This document shows, one piece after another, positions 26,966-35,607 of a DNA stretch of 64,000 nt. How positions within the stretch are numbered: position 1 is the first letter of the stretch; each line of letters starts with the position of its first letter. The DNA is taken from contig NZ_JAABNS010000001.1 of assembly GCF_009928425.1 (NCBI RefSeq), forward strand, positions 1,612,001 to 1,676,000, written 5' to 3'. The stretch is from Pseudarthrobacter sp. ATCC 49987 (GTDB lineage: Bacteria > Actinomycetota > Actinomycetes > Actinomycetales > Micrococcaceae). Under the pieces are notes generated by a model. The model worked only from the letters and a program-made list of their open reading frames with translations, was not told the DNA's origin and did no database searches. A program made the translations under genes and the position numbers.

Positions 26966-27979
26966 GTGAGCGAACCGCGCAAACTCGAAGTGCTGCGCGC
27001 CATCGTGGAGGACTATGTCCATTCGCGGGAACCCGTCGGCTCCAAAGCGCTCGTGGAGCGGCACCAGCTCGGCGTGTCCAGCGCCACGATCCGCAATGAC
27101 ATGGCGGCCCTGGAAGATGAGGGCCTCATCACGGCTCCACACACCAGCGCCGGCCGCATCCCCACCGACAAGGGCTACCGGCTGTTCGTGGACCAGATTT
27201 CGGCGGTCAAGCCACTTTCGCCGGCGGAACGCCGCGCCATCCAGGCCCTGCTGGAAGGCTCCGACGACCTCGACGACGTCCTGGACCGGACGGTGCGGCT
27301 GCTTTCCCAGCTGACCAACCAGGTCGCCGTCGTGCAGTACCCGCATCTCAGCCGGGCCGAGGTGCGGCACATCGAATTCGTCCTGCTCGCCCCCCGCAAG
27401 GTGCTCGCCGTGCTCATCGCGGACACCGGCAAGGTGGAACAACGGGTGATCGACGTGGGGCAGGACCTTCAGGACGAGGCCCTGTCCGAACTGCGCACCC
27501 GCTTCCTCGGCAGCCTCACGGGGACGCCGCTGAACCTGCTGCCGCAGTCCCTGCAGTCCCTGATCGGCAGCTGCCCGCCGGCGCGGCGCAACGCCGCCCA
27601 GGCGTTGGCCCGAGGCCTCGAGGCCCTGGCCGCCAGCAGCCGCGAGGAGCGGATGGTCATGGCCGGAACCGCCAACCTGGCCCGCTCCAACGTCGACTTC
27701 CCGCTGACCATCGGCCCGGTCCTGGAAGCCCTCGAGGAACAGGTGGTCATGCTCCGCCTGCTGAGCGACATGGCCGCAGACCCACGGGGCGTCACGGTCA
27801 GCATCGGCCGGGAAAATCCCTACGACGGGCTCGCCGAGGCCTCTGTGGTGGCCACCGGCTACGGACCGGACGCGACGGCGAAAGTCGGGGTGCTGGGTCC
27901 CACCCGGATGGACTATCCGACCACCATGGCCGCCGTCCGGGCGGTCGCACGCTACCTTTCAAGGATTCTCGGCCCCTGA
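26966..27979 (+). CDS. hrcA: Heat-inducible transcription repressor HrcA
   Basis: 337 residues. The N-terminal winged helix reads SEPRKLEVLRAIVEDYV, SREPVGSKALVE, SSATIRNDMAALEDEGLI and HTSAGRIPTDKGYR, the standard HrcA signature. The GAF-like dimerisation and inserted domains follow, ending MDYPTTMAAVRAVARYLS. HrcA represses chaperone genes by binding CIRCE, folded with help from GroEL. GTG 26966 was chosen because AGGAGGTGG stands a few bases upstream; an in-frame TTG/ATG-type extension to 26876 would put the CIRCE site within the coding region. dnaJ follows after about 100 bases. Confidence 0.96.
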   Translation: MSEPRKLEVLRAIVEDYVHSREPVGSKALVERHQLGVSSATIRNDMAALEDEGLITAPHTSAGRIPTDKGYRLFVDQISAVKPLSPAERRAIQALLEGSDDLDDVLDRTVRLLSQLTNQVAVVQYPHLSRAEVRHIEFVLLAPRKVLAVLIADTGKVEQRVIDVGQDLQDEALSELRTRFLGSLTGTPLNLLPQSLQSLIGSCPPARRNAAQALARGLEALAASSREERMVMAGTANLARSNVDFPLTIGPVLEALEEQVVMLRLLSDMAADPRGVTVSIGRENPYDGLAEASVVATGYGPDATAKVGVLGPTRMDYPTTMAAVRAVARYLSRILGP

Positions 27980-28085
27980 CGGGCCGCGTCCACCCGCAAC
28001 CGCCCGGCCCGAAGGGCCGACATAGACTTCTTGCCCGCAACAGGCAGTGCCCCACCGGCAGTACAAAAAGGAAGAGATACACACT

Positions 28086-29213
28086 TTGAGCAGCCATTAC
28101 GACGTTCTTGGAGTCTCCCGCGAAGCCACGGGAGAAGAGATCAAGAAGGCTTACCGCAAGCTGGCGCGCAACCTCCACCCGGACGTGAACCCCGGGGATG
28201 ACGCCTCCGACCGCTTCAAGGCCGTCACGCACGCCTACGAGGTGCTGTCCGATCCGCAGAAGCGCCGGATCTACGACACCACCGGCAACGAGAACGGCAC
28301 CGACAATGGCTTCGGCGGCGGCAGCTACTCCGGCCAGGGCTTCGCGTTCCAGGACATCTTCGAGACCTTCTTCGGCGCCGGCGGCCAGGCCGGACCGGCG
28401 TCCCGGGTCCGCCGCGGCCAGGACGCCCTCATCAGCGTCCGGATCGACCTCCGCGACGCCGTCTTCGGCGTCAACAAGAAACTCGAAGTCGACACCGCCG
28501 TCACGTGCCCCACCTGTGAGGGCTCGTGCTGCCGCGAGGGCAGCCACCCGGAACGCTGCGACATCTGCGGCGGCTCCGGCCAGGTCCAGCGCGCCGTGCG
28601 TTCCATCCTCGGCCAGGTCATGACCACGGCACCCTGCGGGTCCTGCGAGGGCTTCGGTACCGTCATCAATGATCCATGCAACGAATGCGCTGGCCAGGGC
28701 CGCATCCGCAGCCGGCGCACCCTGACGGTCAAGGTCCCCGCCGGCGTCGCCACCGGCACCCGCATCCAGCTCTCCGGGCAGGGTGAGGCAGGCCCCGCCG
28801 GCGGCCCCGCAGGCGACCTCTACGTGGAGATCCGGGTCAACACCGACGCCACCTACGTCCGCGACGGCGACGACCTGCACGCCAGCCTCAACATCCCCAT
28901 GACGGCCGCCGCACTCGGCACCGAGCTCACCCTCGACACCTTCGACGGCCAGCAGGAGATCGATGTGAAGGCCGGCACCCAGTCCGGCGAGGTCATCACG
29001 CTCCGCGGACTCGGCGTCACCCACCTGCGCGGCTACGGCCGTGGCGACCTCAAGGTCCATCTCCAGGTCGACACCCCCGCCAAGCTCGACGCCGCCCAGG
29101 AGGATCTGCTCCGCCAGCTCGCGAAGCTGCGCGGCGAACAGTTCACCGAAGGAAAACTCGCCGCGAGCGGCGGGGTCTTCGCGAAGCTCCGGGACCGGCT
29201 CGGCAACCTGTAG
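28086..29213 (+). CDS. dnaJ: Molecular chaperone DnaJ
   Basis: 375 residues, full type I DnaJ. The J domain covers residues 1-65 with HPD at 31-33; a Gly/Phe linker (NGFGGGSYSGQGFAF) follows; then the zinc region with four Cys pairs (141/144, 158/161, 184/187, 198/201); then the client-binding beta domains. The first zinc repeat is CPTCEGSC, where the last Gly of C-x2-C-x-G-x-G is Cys. The protein stimulates DnaK ATPase and delivers unfolded clients. TTG 28086 gives the canonical start SSHYDVLGV. Pairing with hrcA is typical of the second actinobacterial dnaJ. A TAGACT box at 28023-28028 could give it an extra promoter. Confidence 0.95.
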   Translation: MSSHYDVLGVSREATGEEIKKAYRKLARNLHPDVNPGDDASDRFKAVTHAYEVLSDPQKRRIYDTTGNENGTDNGFGGGSYSGQGFAFQDIFETFFGAGGQAGPASRVRRGQDALISVRIDLRDAVFGVNKKLEVDTAVTCPTCEGSCCREGSHPERCDICGGSGQVQRAVRSILGQVMTTAPCGSCEGFGTVINDPCNECAGQGRIRSRRTLTVKVPAGVATGTRIQLSGQGEAGPAGGPAGDLYVEIRVNTDATYVRDGDDLHASLNIPMTAAALGTELTLDTFDGQQEIDVKAGTQSGEVITLRGLGVTHLRGYGRGDLKVHLQVDTPAKLDAAQEDLLRQLAKLRGEQFTEGKLAASGGVFAKLRDRLGNL

Positions 29214-29215
29214 CG

Positions 29216-30010
29216 GTGAGTAACCCGGTCTTTTTCACTGCCCCCGGCACCCTGGACGGGCTGGCCCCCGGGTCCGCCTTCGTCCTTGACGGACCCGAGG
29301 CCCGCCATGCGGTCACGGTAAGGCGTCTTGGTGTGGGGGAGGCCGTCGACATCGCCGACGGCGCCGGGAAGCGGCTGACCGGCACCGTGTCCGCCGTCGC
29401 GCCCGGCGAGCTGACGGTGGAATGCTCCGGGCTGTCCGAGGAGCCCCTGCCGGAGGTCCGGCTGGTCCTGGTCCAGGCCCTCGCGAAAGGCGACCGGGAC
29501 GAGCTCGCCGCGGAGACAGCCACCGAACTGGGGATCGACGCCGTTGTGCCCTGGCAGGCCGAACGCTCGATTGTCCGCTGGAAGGCCGAACGTGCGGCCA
29601 AGGCCCACGCCAAGTGGCAGTCGGTCGTCACGGCGGCGGCCAAGCAGGCACGCCGTGCGTGGATCCCGGAAGTCCGCCCCGCCGTCGACGGCGCCGGCCT
29701 GCAGGCGGCAGTGGCCGCCGCGGACCTCGCCATCATCCTGCATGAGGACGCCGTCCGTCCGCTGCGGCAGGTGCTGGAGGCCTGGCACCACTCCGGGGCC
29801 CCGGCCGACGGCTCGGGCAGCGACGGCCCGGGTGGGGGGCGCGAGGTGCTGCTGATCGTCGGACCCGAGGGCGGCATCAGCCCGCGGGAAGTCACCAGGC
29901 TCTGCGACGCCGGCGCGGTGACAGCCCTGCTGGGGCACCATGTGCTGCGCTCATCCACGGCCGGTCCCGCCGCGACGGTCCTCGCCAGCGACATCCTGGG
30001 CCGCTGGTAG
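29216..30010 (+). CDS. rsmE: 16S rRNA (uracil-1498-N3)-methyltransferase
   Basis: 264 residues, SPOUT-class RsmE. A PUA-like N-terminal domain contains DGPEARHAVTVRRLGVGEAVD. The knotted methyltransferase domain has LVQALAKGDRDELAAETATELG, then IVGPEGGISPREVTRLCDAG and the knot segment LGHHVLRSSTAGPAA, which bind S-adenosylmethionine. It modifies U1498 in the decoding region of 16S rRNA. The GTG start lies three bases after the dnaJ stop, so it is co-transcribed and probably translationally linked. A Gly/Asp-rich insertion (about residues 185-205, GSGSDGPGGG) is longer than usual. Confidence 0.95.
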   Translation: MSNPVFFTAPGTLDGLAPGSAFVLDGPEARHAVTVRRLGVGEAVDIADGAGKRLTGTVSAVAPGELTVECSGLSEEPLPEVRLVLVQALAKGDRDELAAETATELGIDAVVPWQAERSIVRWKAERAAKAHAKWQSVVTAAAKQARRAWIPEVRPAVDGAGLQAAVAAADLAIILHEDAVRPLRQVLEAWHHSGAPADGSGSDGPGGGREVLLIVGPEGGISPREVTRLCDAGAVTALLGHHVLRSSTAGPAATVLASDILGRW

Positions 30011-30032
30011 CCCGGGTTCAGCCCAAGACGCG

Positions 30033-30092
30033 ATCGGCTGCTCCGTAACGGCCCTTCTGAGGGTTCAGAAGGGCCGCTACGGAGCAGCCGAT
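30033..30092. terminator. Very long two-part hairpin between rsmE and the GerMN gene
   Basis: The left arm 30033-30060 pairs with 30065-30092 at 27 of 28 positions (one A-C mismatch at 30048/30077) around the loop GGGT. It falls between convergent stop codons and probably ends transcription from both sides, but it has no U-tract and is much longer than needed for an intrinsic terminator. Confidence 0.65.
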
Positions 30093-30113
30093 GCCAAATC
30101 CGGCAGGGTTGCC

Positions 30114-31046
30114 CTATTTGACTGTGAACCCGCGGGTATCAACGTTCAGGTCCTCGGCCGGATTGCCATCCTCAAGCTGGGACACCCGGACCTCATAGCT
30201 GCCGGGGCCAAGGTTGACCGACAGGCTGAAGGCTCCCGATTGGCCTGCCTCGGCTGAGGCCGTGACCGTCCCGTTCAGGTACTTCGTCTCGACGCTGCCG
30301 TCGAGACGCAGAATCTCCCACCGGAGCTTGCCGCCCGCAGCGGTGCTGCGGCCGGAGATCTTGACCGCACCGTCCGCCATGGAGGTCCCTTCCTGGGGAT
30401 CGATGATCCACACCGGGGCGACCATCCCTGCGCTGCGGGACGTCGGGGAACCAAGCCGGACGTGGTTGAAAGCGACGTAGTCGGTATGCCCGTCCACCAG
30501 CACCACCACCTGGATCTGCTGGCCGGCGTCGATCAGCCCCGCGCTGGCAGCGGCCGCCGTCGCGGTGTAGACGAGCTGCTGCACCGCCCGCTCGGCCATG
30601 GCCGGATCCACATTGCTGTTGAAAGCGTCCGCCGACATGTCCACGGTGATGACGTTTTTGCCGGAGATGGAGCTTGCCAGCTTCTTCGGGTTCTGCCAGG
30701 GAGTGAAGAAATCAGGATCGAGGGGCTTCTGGGACATCATGACCCGGAGCGCCCGCGTGACGGGGTTGTCCTGTTCCGGGACATCACGGAACTCGCGGTA
30801 AAGGAACGTGCTGTCATTGCTCCGGCCGATCCAGTACACCGGCGCCTTGTTGGACGCCTGGGACGTTTCCAGCGGTGCGCTGGTGGTCGGCGCGGATGCC
30901 TGGGCAGACAGGGCCTGGGCCGGCGAGCTGGAGTCCGTGATGCCGGGCTGGGGGGTGGCCACGCAGCCGGACAGGGCCAGCGCAGCAGGCAGCACCACCA
31001 GCAGCACGGCCCGGCGTGTCCGCCCGCCTGCTGCTGTCTGCCCCAT
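30114..31046 (-). CDS. GerMN/Gmad2 domain lipoprotein
   Basis: 310 residues. The signal peptide ends in a clear lipobox, LSGC at about residues 25-28, so it should be lipid-anchored outside the membrane. After a Ser/Thr linker, a GerMN domain runs from APVYWIGRS to about residue 190 (TRALRVMMSQ, VITVDMSADAF, AERAVQQLVYT). It is followed by an immunoglobulin-like Gmad2 domain, with WIIDPQEGTSMADGAVKISG and ending SVNLGPGSYEVRVSQLEDG. Such proteins occur near cell-wall or sporulation genes; in non-sporing actinobacteria the role is unclear, with envelope assembly the usual guess. No strong ribosome site precedes the ATG. Confidence 0.87.
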   Translation of the reverse strand: MGQTAAGGRTRRAVLLVVLPAALALSGCVATPQPGITDSSSPAQALSAQASAPTTSAPLETSQASNKAPVYWIGRSNDSTFLYREFRDVPEQDNPVTRALRVMMSQKPLDPDFFTPWQNPKKLASSISGKNVITVDMSADAFNSNVDPAMAERAVQQLVYTATAAAASAGLIDAGQQIQVVVLVDGHTDYVAFNHVRLGSPTSRSAGMVAPVWIIDPQEGTSMADGAVKISGRSTAAGGKLRWEILRLDGSVETKYLNGTVTASAEAGQSGAFSLSVNLGPGSYEVRVSQLEDGNPAEDLNVDTRGFTVK

Positions 31047-31640
31047 CCCGCGTTGCCTGATGGCCGCCGCCTTCGCTACTCGGTTACTGATTGTCCTGCT
31101 GTCCGCTCACCGGCTGAAAAGACGTGGCGGAGGCCGATTTCCAGCATGGCACACGGGCCCGGCGCGAAACCGTGGATTCAGCCAGCGGCCAGGAACTGCA
31201 ACGGGAACGATATCCGGCTGATACAAAGTTGATACCTAACGTTCCGATCCCCGCTTAGGCAGGACAGGCCAACCGCCGGCCGGCACGGTACACGAGGGCT
31301 TCGGCTGGGACAGAGTCCTCTTTGCCTACTCCTCGGGTGCGCCGGACCCAAGCCAGTCAGCTGCCATGGACTTCGGACGGCACGTCATCGCGCTCGTCCG
31401 GCAGGAAATCGCGCACCGGAAGGCCACCAGGCGTCCCGCTGGGTGCCGTGGATCCGGCGTCGTCCGACCGGCCCGGCGCGGGCACAACGCCGGATCCGAA
31501 CGGGCGCCGGGTCCGCCGTGCTGGCGTAAGATGGACGTACCCGTTGCCCCGGCCGCGGACGGCGAGCACCGCCGTCGGGCCGGATCACGGCACAGACCAT
31601 TTCCGAACTGGAGGGGACCAGAGGCCCGCGGGCCAACACC
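31047..31640. other. Non-coding gap between the GerMN gene and phoH
   Basis: 594 bases between divergent genes. No frame in it has a recognisable product or convincing codon use. TAAGAT at 31527-31532 could be a phoH -10 box. GGAAC at 31204-31208 followed 19 bases later by GTT is compatible with an ECF/SigH-type promoter but is a weak motif. GGAGG at about 31611 is too far from the phoH ATG to be its ribosome site. Confidence 0.6.
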
Positions 31641-32729
31641 ATGACTGAAGCAGCGAACGGCAAGGCCCGGATCAGCGCCGGAGAGCGCTCCGCAGGTGAA
31701 TTCCCCCACTCCCTACCAGGGCTGCGGACGGAGGTAGTCCTGTTCGACAGTTCCGATCAGATGGTCCAGTCCCTCGGCAGTCACGACGAGGCCCTGCGCT
31801 TCATCGAGACCCAGTTCCCGGCCGTCGACTTCCACGTCCGCGGCAATGAGCTCGCCATCAGCGGACCTGCCGCCGACGTACCGCGGATCATGCGCCTGCT
31901 CAACGAGGTCCGGGGCCTCGTCGCCCGGGGCACCATCATCACTCCCGCTGTCCTGCAGCAGCTCGTGTCGATGCTCCGGACCCAGTCCCTGCAGAACCCG
32001 GTCGACGTGCTCACCCACAACATACTCTCGAGCCGCGGCAAGACGATCCGGCCAAAGACGCTGAACCAGAAGAACTACGTGGACGCGATTGACGCCAACA
32101 CCGTGATCTTCGGCATCGGACCGGCCGGTACCGGCAAGACGTACCTGGCGATGGCCAAAGCCGTCCAGGCGCTGCAGCAGAAGGAAGTCACGCGGATCAT
32201 CCTGACCCGTCCCGCCGTCGAGGCGGGCGAGCGGCTGGGGTTCCTGCCCGGCACGCTCAGCGACAAGATCGACCCCTACCTGCGCCCGCTGTACGACGCC
32301 CTGCACGAAATGATGGACCCCGAATCCATTCCGCGGCTGATTGCGGCCGGCACCATCGAGGTCGCCCCGCTCGCCTACATGCGCGGACGCACGCTCAACG
32401 ATGCCTTCATCATCCTGGACGAGGCGCAGAACACGACTCCGGAGCAGATGAAGATGTTCCTCACCCGGTTGGGCTTCGGCTCCAAGATGGTGGTCACCGG
32501 TGACGTCACGCAGGTTGACCTGCCCTTTGGGACCCGGTCCGGTCTCCGGATCGTGGAGGACATCCTGCAGGGCATCGAGGACGTCAATTTCACCGTCCTG
32601 GACGCCTCCGACGTCGTCCGGCACCGCCTGGTGGGCGACATCGTCAACGCCTACAGCGTCTGGGACGAGATCCAGAGGAACCGGGTCAAGCATTCCGTGG
32701 CCCGCGACAAGCGGGGAGACCAAGCGTGA
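31641..32729 (+). CDS. phoH: PhoH family ATPase
   Basis: 362 residues. An N-terminal domain of about 120 residues resembling a KH/R3H-like region precedes the PhoH ATPase, with TLNQKNYVDAIDANTVIFG, Walker A GPAGTGKTYLA (about residues 157-167), AYMRGRTLNDAFIILDEAQN (Walker B) and GFGSKMVVTGDVTQVDLP. PhoH-like proteins are ATPases or RNA helicases associated with RNA turnover and ribosome processing. The four-base GTGA overlap with ybeY and the conserved phoH-ybeY order support that role. Confidence 0.94.
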   Translation: MTEAANGKARISAGERSAGEFPHSLPGLRTEVVLFDSSDQMVQSLGSHDEALRFIETQFPAVDFHVRGNELAISGPAADVPRIMRLLNEVRGLVARGTIITPAVLQQLVSMLRTQSLQNPVDVLTHNILSSRGKTIRPKTLNQKNYVDAIDANTVIFGIGPAGTGKTYLAMAKAVQALQQKEVTRIILTRPAVEAGERLGFLPGTLSDKIDPYLRPLYDALHEMMDPESIPRLIAAGTIEVAPLAYMRGRTLNDAFIILDEAQNTTPEQMKMFLTRLGFGSKMVVTGDVTQVDLPFGTRSGLRIVEDILQGIEDVNFTVLDASDVVRHRLVGDIVNAYSVWDEIQRNRVKHSVARDKRGDQA

Positions 32730-33199
32730 GCATCGAGGTCAACAACGAATCCGGCGTCACCGTTGATGAGGCGGAGCTGGTGCGCCTGTCCCGGTTCATT
32801 TTCGAGCGTCTCTTCATCCACCCGCAGGCCGAGCTGTCGATCCTGCTCGTGGACGAACCGGCCATGGAGAAGCTGCACATCGAACTGATGGACGAGCCCG
32901 GCTCCACTGACGTGCTCTCGGTCCCCATGGATGAGCTGACGCCAGGCACACCGGACAAGCCCACCCCCCAGGGCATGCTCGGCGACATCGCCATCTGCCC
33001 GCAGGTCGCCGAGGTCCAGGCGGTGAACGCCGGCCACTCCACCCAGGATGAAATGCTGTTGCTCACCACGCACGGCATCCTGCACCTGCTCGGCTTCGAC
33101 CATGCCGAGCCGGAGGAGAAGGAAGAGATGTTCGGCCTCCAGCGCGAACTGCTCTCCGCCTTCACCGGCAAAGACGCCCCGTCAGAGACGATTCAGTGA
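32726..33199 (+). CDS. ybeY: rRNA maturation endoribonuclease YbeY
   Basis: 157 residues. The zinc-binding motif H-x3-H-x5-H reads HGILHLLGFDH (about residues 113-123), and the upstream TDVLSVPMDE and LGDIAICP strands match the family. YbeY is a metal-dependent RNase needed for 16S rRNA 3' end maturation and late 30S quality control. It begins with GTG inside the end of phoH and its own stop overlaps the start of the next gene, so the three are translated as a coupled set. Confidence 0.96.
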   Translation: MSIEVNNESGVTVDEAELVRLSRFIFERLFIHPQAELSILLVDEPAMEKLHIELMDEPGSTDVLSVPMDELTPGTPDKPTPQGMLGDIAICPQVAEVQAVNAGHSTQDEMLLLTTHGILHLLGFDHAEPEEKEEMFGLQRELLSAFTGKDAPSETIQ

Positions 33200-34527
33200 C
33201 GCCACTGATCCTTGCCGGCATGGCGCTGGTGTTTATTAGTTTTGCGGCGTTCCTGACCGCGGCTGAATCTGCCTTCAACTACCTTTCCCGGCATGAGGCC
33301 GAAGCTGCGATCCTGCAGAGCCGCGGCAACGCGCTGAAGCGCATCATGGCGCAGCCAATTGCGCATATGCGGGCCCTGCGCTTCTGGCGCATCTGGTTTG
33401 ACATGGCTTCAGCGGTCGCCGTCACCGTGTTGCTGAACAGCCTGCTCGACAACGTCTGGCTCGCGGGGCTGATCGCGACCGGCGTCATGGCGGTCCTGGG
33501 CTTTGTGATCGTGGGCGTGTCCCCGCGGCAGATCGGCCGGATGCACTCCGCCGGCCTGGTCCGCTTCAGCGCCCCGCCGATCCGCTGGCTGTGCTGGGCG
33601 CTCGGACCAATCCCCGGCTGGCTCGTCACCGTGGGCAGCGCCGTCGCCCCCGGTACCCCCGCGGATACCCAGGCCTTCTTCAGCGAAGAGGAATTCCGGG
33701 AGCTGGTGGACCGCGCCACGGAGTCGGACGTGATTGAGGACAACGAGGCCGAGCTGATCCAGTCGGTGTTCGATTTCGGCGATACCCTGGTCCGCTCGGT
33801 GATGGTGCCCCGCACCGACATCCTCAGCATCGATTCCGGGTCCAGCCTGCACCGGGCCATGTCGCTGTTCCTGCGCTCGGGTTATTCACGGATCCCCGTC
33901 ATCGGCGAGAACACGGACCAGGTCCTGGGCATCGTCTACCTGAAGGACGTGGCCGCGGTCATCCACAACCTTGGCCCCGGCGAGGTTCCCCCGGTCGTTG
34001 ACGAACTGGCCCGCGAGGTGCGCTACGTGCCTGACTCCAAACCGGTGAGTGAACTGCTGCGCGAACTGCAGAAGGAATCGACGCACGTCGCGATCGTGAT
34101 CGACGAATACGGCGGCACCGCCGGGCTCGTCACGCTGGAGGACCTCATCGAGGAAATCGTCGGAGAAATCGTCGACGAGTACGACACTGAGAGCGCGGAG
34201 GCGGTGGAACTCGGCGACGGGACCTACCGGGTCAGCGCGCGGATGAGCATCGATGACCTTGGCGAACTCTTCGACCTGGAGCTCGACGACGACGAAGTGG
34301 ACACCGTTGGCGGCCTGCTCGCCAAGGCCCTCGGGCGGGTGCCGATCGTCGGCAGCACGGTCGAGGTCCACGGGCTGTCCCTCCGGGCCGACCGGCTCGA
34401 AGGCCGGCGGAACCGGGTCAGCCACATCATTGCGTCCGCCGTACCAAAACAAGAAACTGACCTTGAAGACCTTCTCGACGAGGCCGCACCAATCCAACAG
34501 GGAGTCTCACGTGAGCAAGCAGAATAA
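33196..34527 (+). CDS. Hemolysin-family CNNM/CBS-domain membrane protein (CorC/YtfL type)
   Basis: 443 residues. The N-terminal DUF21/CNNM part has about four hydrophobic helices (to about residue 150). Two CBS domains follow (about 195-320, MVPRTDILSIDSGSSLHRAM and HVAIVIDEYGGTAGLVTLED) and a C-terminal CorC-HlyC transporter-associated domain (from about 340, GTYRVSARMSIDDLGELF). Related proteins take part in Mg2+ or Co2+ export or resistance. The name hemolysin is historical; no toxin activity should be assumed. The GTG start overlaps the ybeY stop by four bases, and the end overlaps era by 17. Confidence 0.9.
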   Translation: MTPLILAGMALVFISFAAFLTAAESAFNYLSRHEAEAAILQSRGNALKRIMAQPIAHMRALRFWRIWFDMASAVAVTVLLNSLLDNVWLAGLIATGVMAVLGFVIVGVSPRQIGRMHSAGLVRFSAPPIRWLCWALGPIPGWLVTVGSAVAPGTPADTQAFFSEEEFRELVDRATESDVIEDNEAELIQSVFDFGDTLVRSVMVPRTDILSIDSGSSLHRAMSLFLRSGYSRIPVIGENTDQVLGIVYLKDVAAVIHNLGPGEVPPVVDELAREVRYVPDSKPVSELLRELQKESTHVAIVIDEYGGTAGLVTLEDLIEEIVGEIVDEYDTESAEAVELGDGTYRVSARMSIDDLGELFDLELDDDEVDTVGGLLAKALGRVPIVGSTVEVHGLSLRADRLEGRRNRVSHIIASAVPKQETDLEDLLDEAAPIQQGVSREQAE

Positions 34528-35470
34528 GTCCGACGACGAAGCCGCACACGGCGGCTACCGGGCCGGGTTTGCCGTGCTGGTCGGGCGGCCCAATACAGGC
34601 AAGTCCACCCTCACCAACGCCCTGGTCGGCCAGAAGGTGGCCATTACCTCGGCCAAGCCGCAGACCACGCGGCACACCATCCGCGGCATCGTGCACCGGG
34701 AGGACGGGCAGCTGATCCTCGTGGACACACCGGGCCTGCACCGCCCGCGCACCCTGCTGGGGAAGCGGCTGAACGAACTCGTCGCCGACACCCTCGCCGA
34801 GGTCGACGCGATCGGCTTCTGCCTGCCGGCCAACGAGAAGATCGGCCCCGGTGACAAGTTCATCGCCGCCCAGCTCGCGGCCATCGGCAACAAGCCGGTC
34901 ATCGCGATCGTGACGAAGTCCGACACCGTGGACCGCCAGGCCCTCACCGAACAGCTGCTCGCCGTCGACGCTCTGGGCCGCGAGGTCCTCGGCGAGGACG
35001 GCTGGAAGGATATTGTCCCGGTTTCCGCCGCCGACGGCTTCCAGGTCAAGACCATTGCCGACGTGCTGATCGGCCTTATGCCGCTGTCGCCGCCGCTGTA
35101 CCCGGACGGACACCTGACGGACGAACCGGAAGCCGTGATGATCGCCGAACTCATCCGGGAAGCTGCCCTCGAAGGCGTGCGCGACGAACTGCCGCACTCC
35201 CTCGCGGTTGTTGTCGATGAGATCGTCCCGCGGGAAGGGCGGCCTGAAGACAAGCCGTTCCTCGACGTCCGGGTCAATCTGTACGTGGAACGCCCCTCGC
35301 AGAAAGCCATCATCATCGGCAAGGGCGGCGCCCGGCTCCGCGAAGTCGGCACCAACGCGCGAAAGGGGATCGAGGCGCTGCTCGGCGCGCGCATCTACCT
35401 GGACCTGCACGTGAAGGTCGCCAAGGACTGGCAGCGTGACCCGAAGCAGCTCGTGAAGCTCGGTTTCTAG
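34511..35470 (+). CDS. era: GTPase Era
   Basis: 319 residues from the start used here. GTPase motifs: G1 GRPNTGKST, switch region TTRHTIRG, G3 DTPGLHRPR, G4 TKSD (Thr instead of the common Asn). The C-terminal KH domain has IIIGKGGARLREVGTNARKGIE, which binds the 3' end of 16S rRNA. Era acts in 30S assembly, in keeping with ybeY two genes upstream. GTG 34511 is preceded by GGGAG; longer in-frame starts would run deep into the previous gene. Ending LVKLGF is typical. Confidence 0.96.
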   Translation: MSKQNKSDDEAAHGGYRAGFAVLVGRPNTGKSTLTNALVGQKVAITSAKPQTTRHTIRGIVHREDGQLILVDTPGLHRPRTLLGKRLNELVADTLAEVDAIGFCLPANEKIGPGDKFIAAQLAAIGNKPVIAIVTKSDTVDRQALTEQLLAVDALGREVLGEDGWKDIVPVSAADGFQVKTIADVLIGLMPLSPPLYPDGHLTDEPEAVMIAELIREAALEGVRDELPHSLAVVVDEIVPREGRPEDKPFLDVRVNLYVERPSQKAIIIGKGGARLREVGTNARKGIEALLGARIYLDLHVKVAKDWQRDPKQLVKLGF

Positions 35471-35607
35471 GCGCATTCCGGCGCTGTACCGGCCTCTGCC
35501 GCGGCCTCCGCCACGGCCTGCGCCGCTCCCATGGAGCCCGCAATCGGGTAATTCCCAGATTCGGACTCTAAAATGGTCGGACCCCGTTCGTGAAAGAAGG
35601 CTCAACC

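Noticed and set aside
31204..31230. GGAAC-N19-GTT, resembling a SigH/SigR-type promoter
   Set aside because: Only eight fixed bases match, it lies over 400 bases from phoH, and chance occurrence is likely.
31322..31709. Overlapping short frames on both strands before phoH
   Set aside because: Several frames are open at once, with no ribosome sites or motifs; treated as non-coding.
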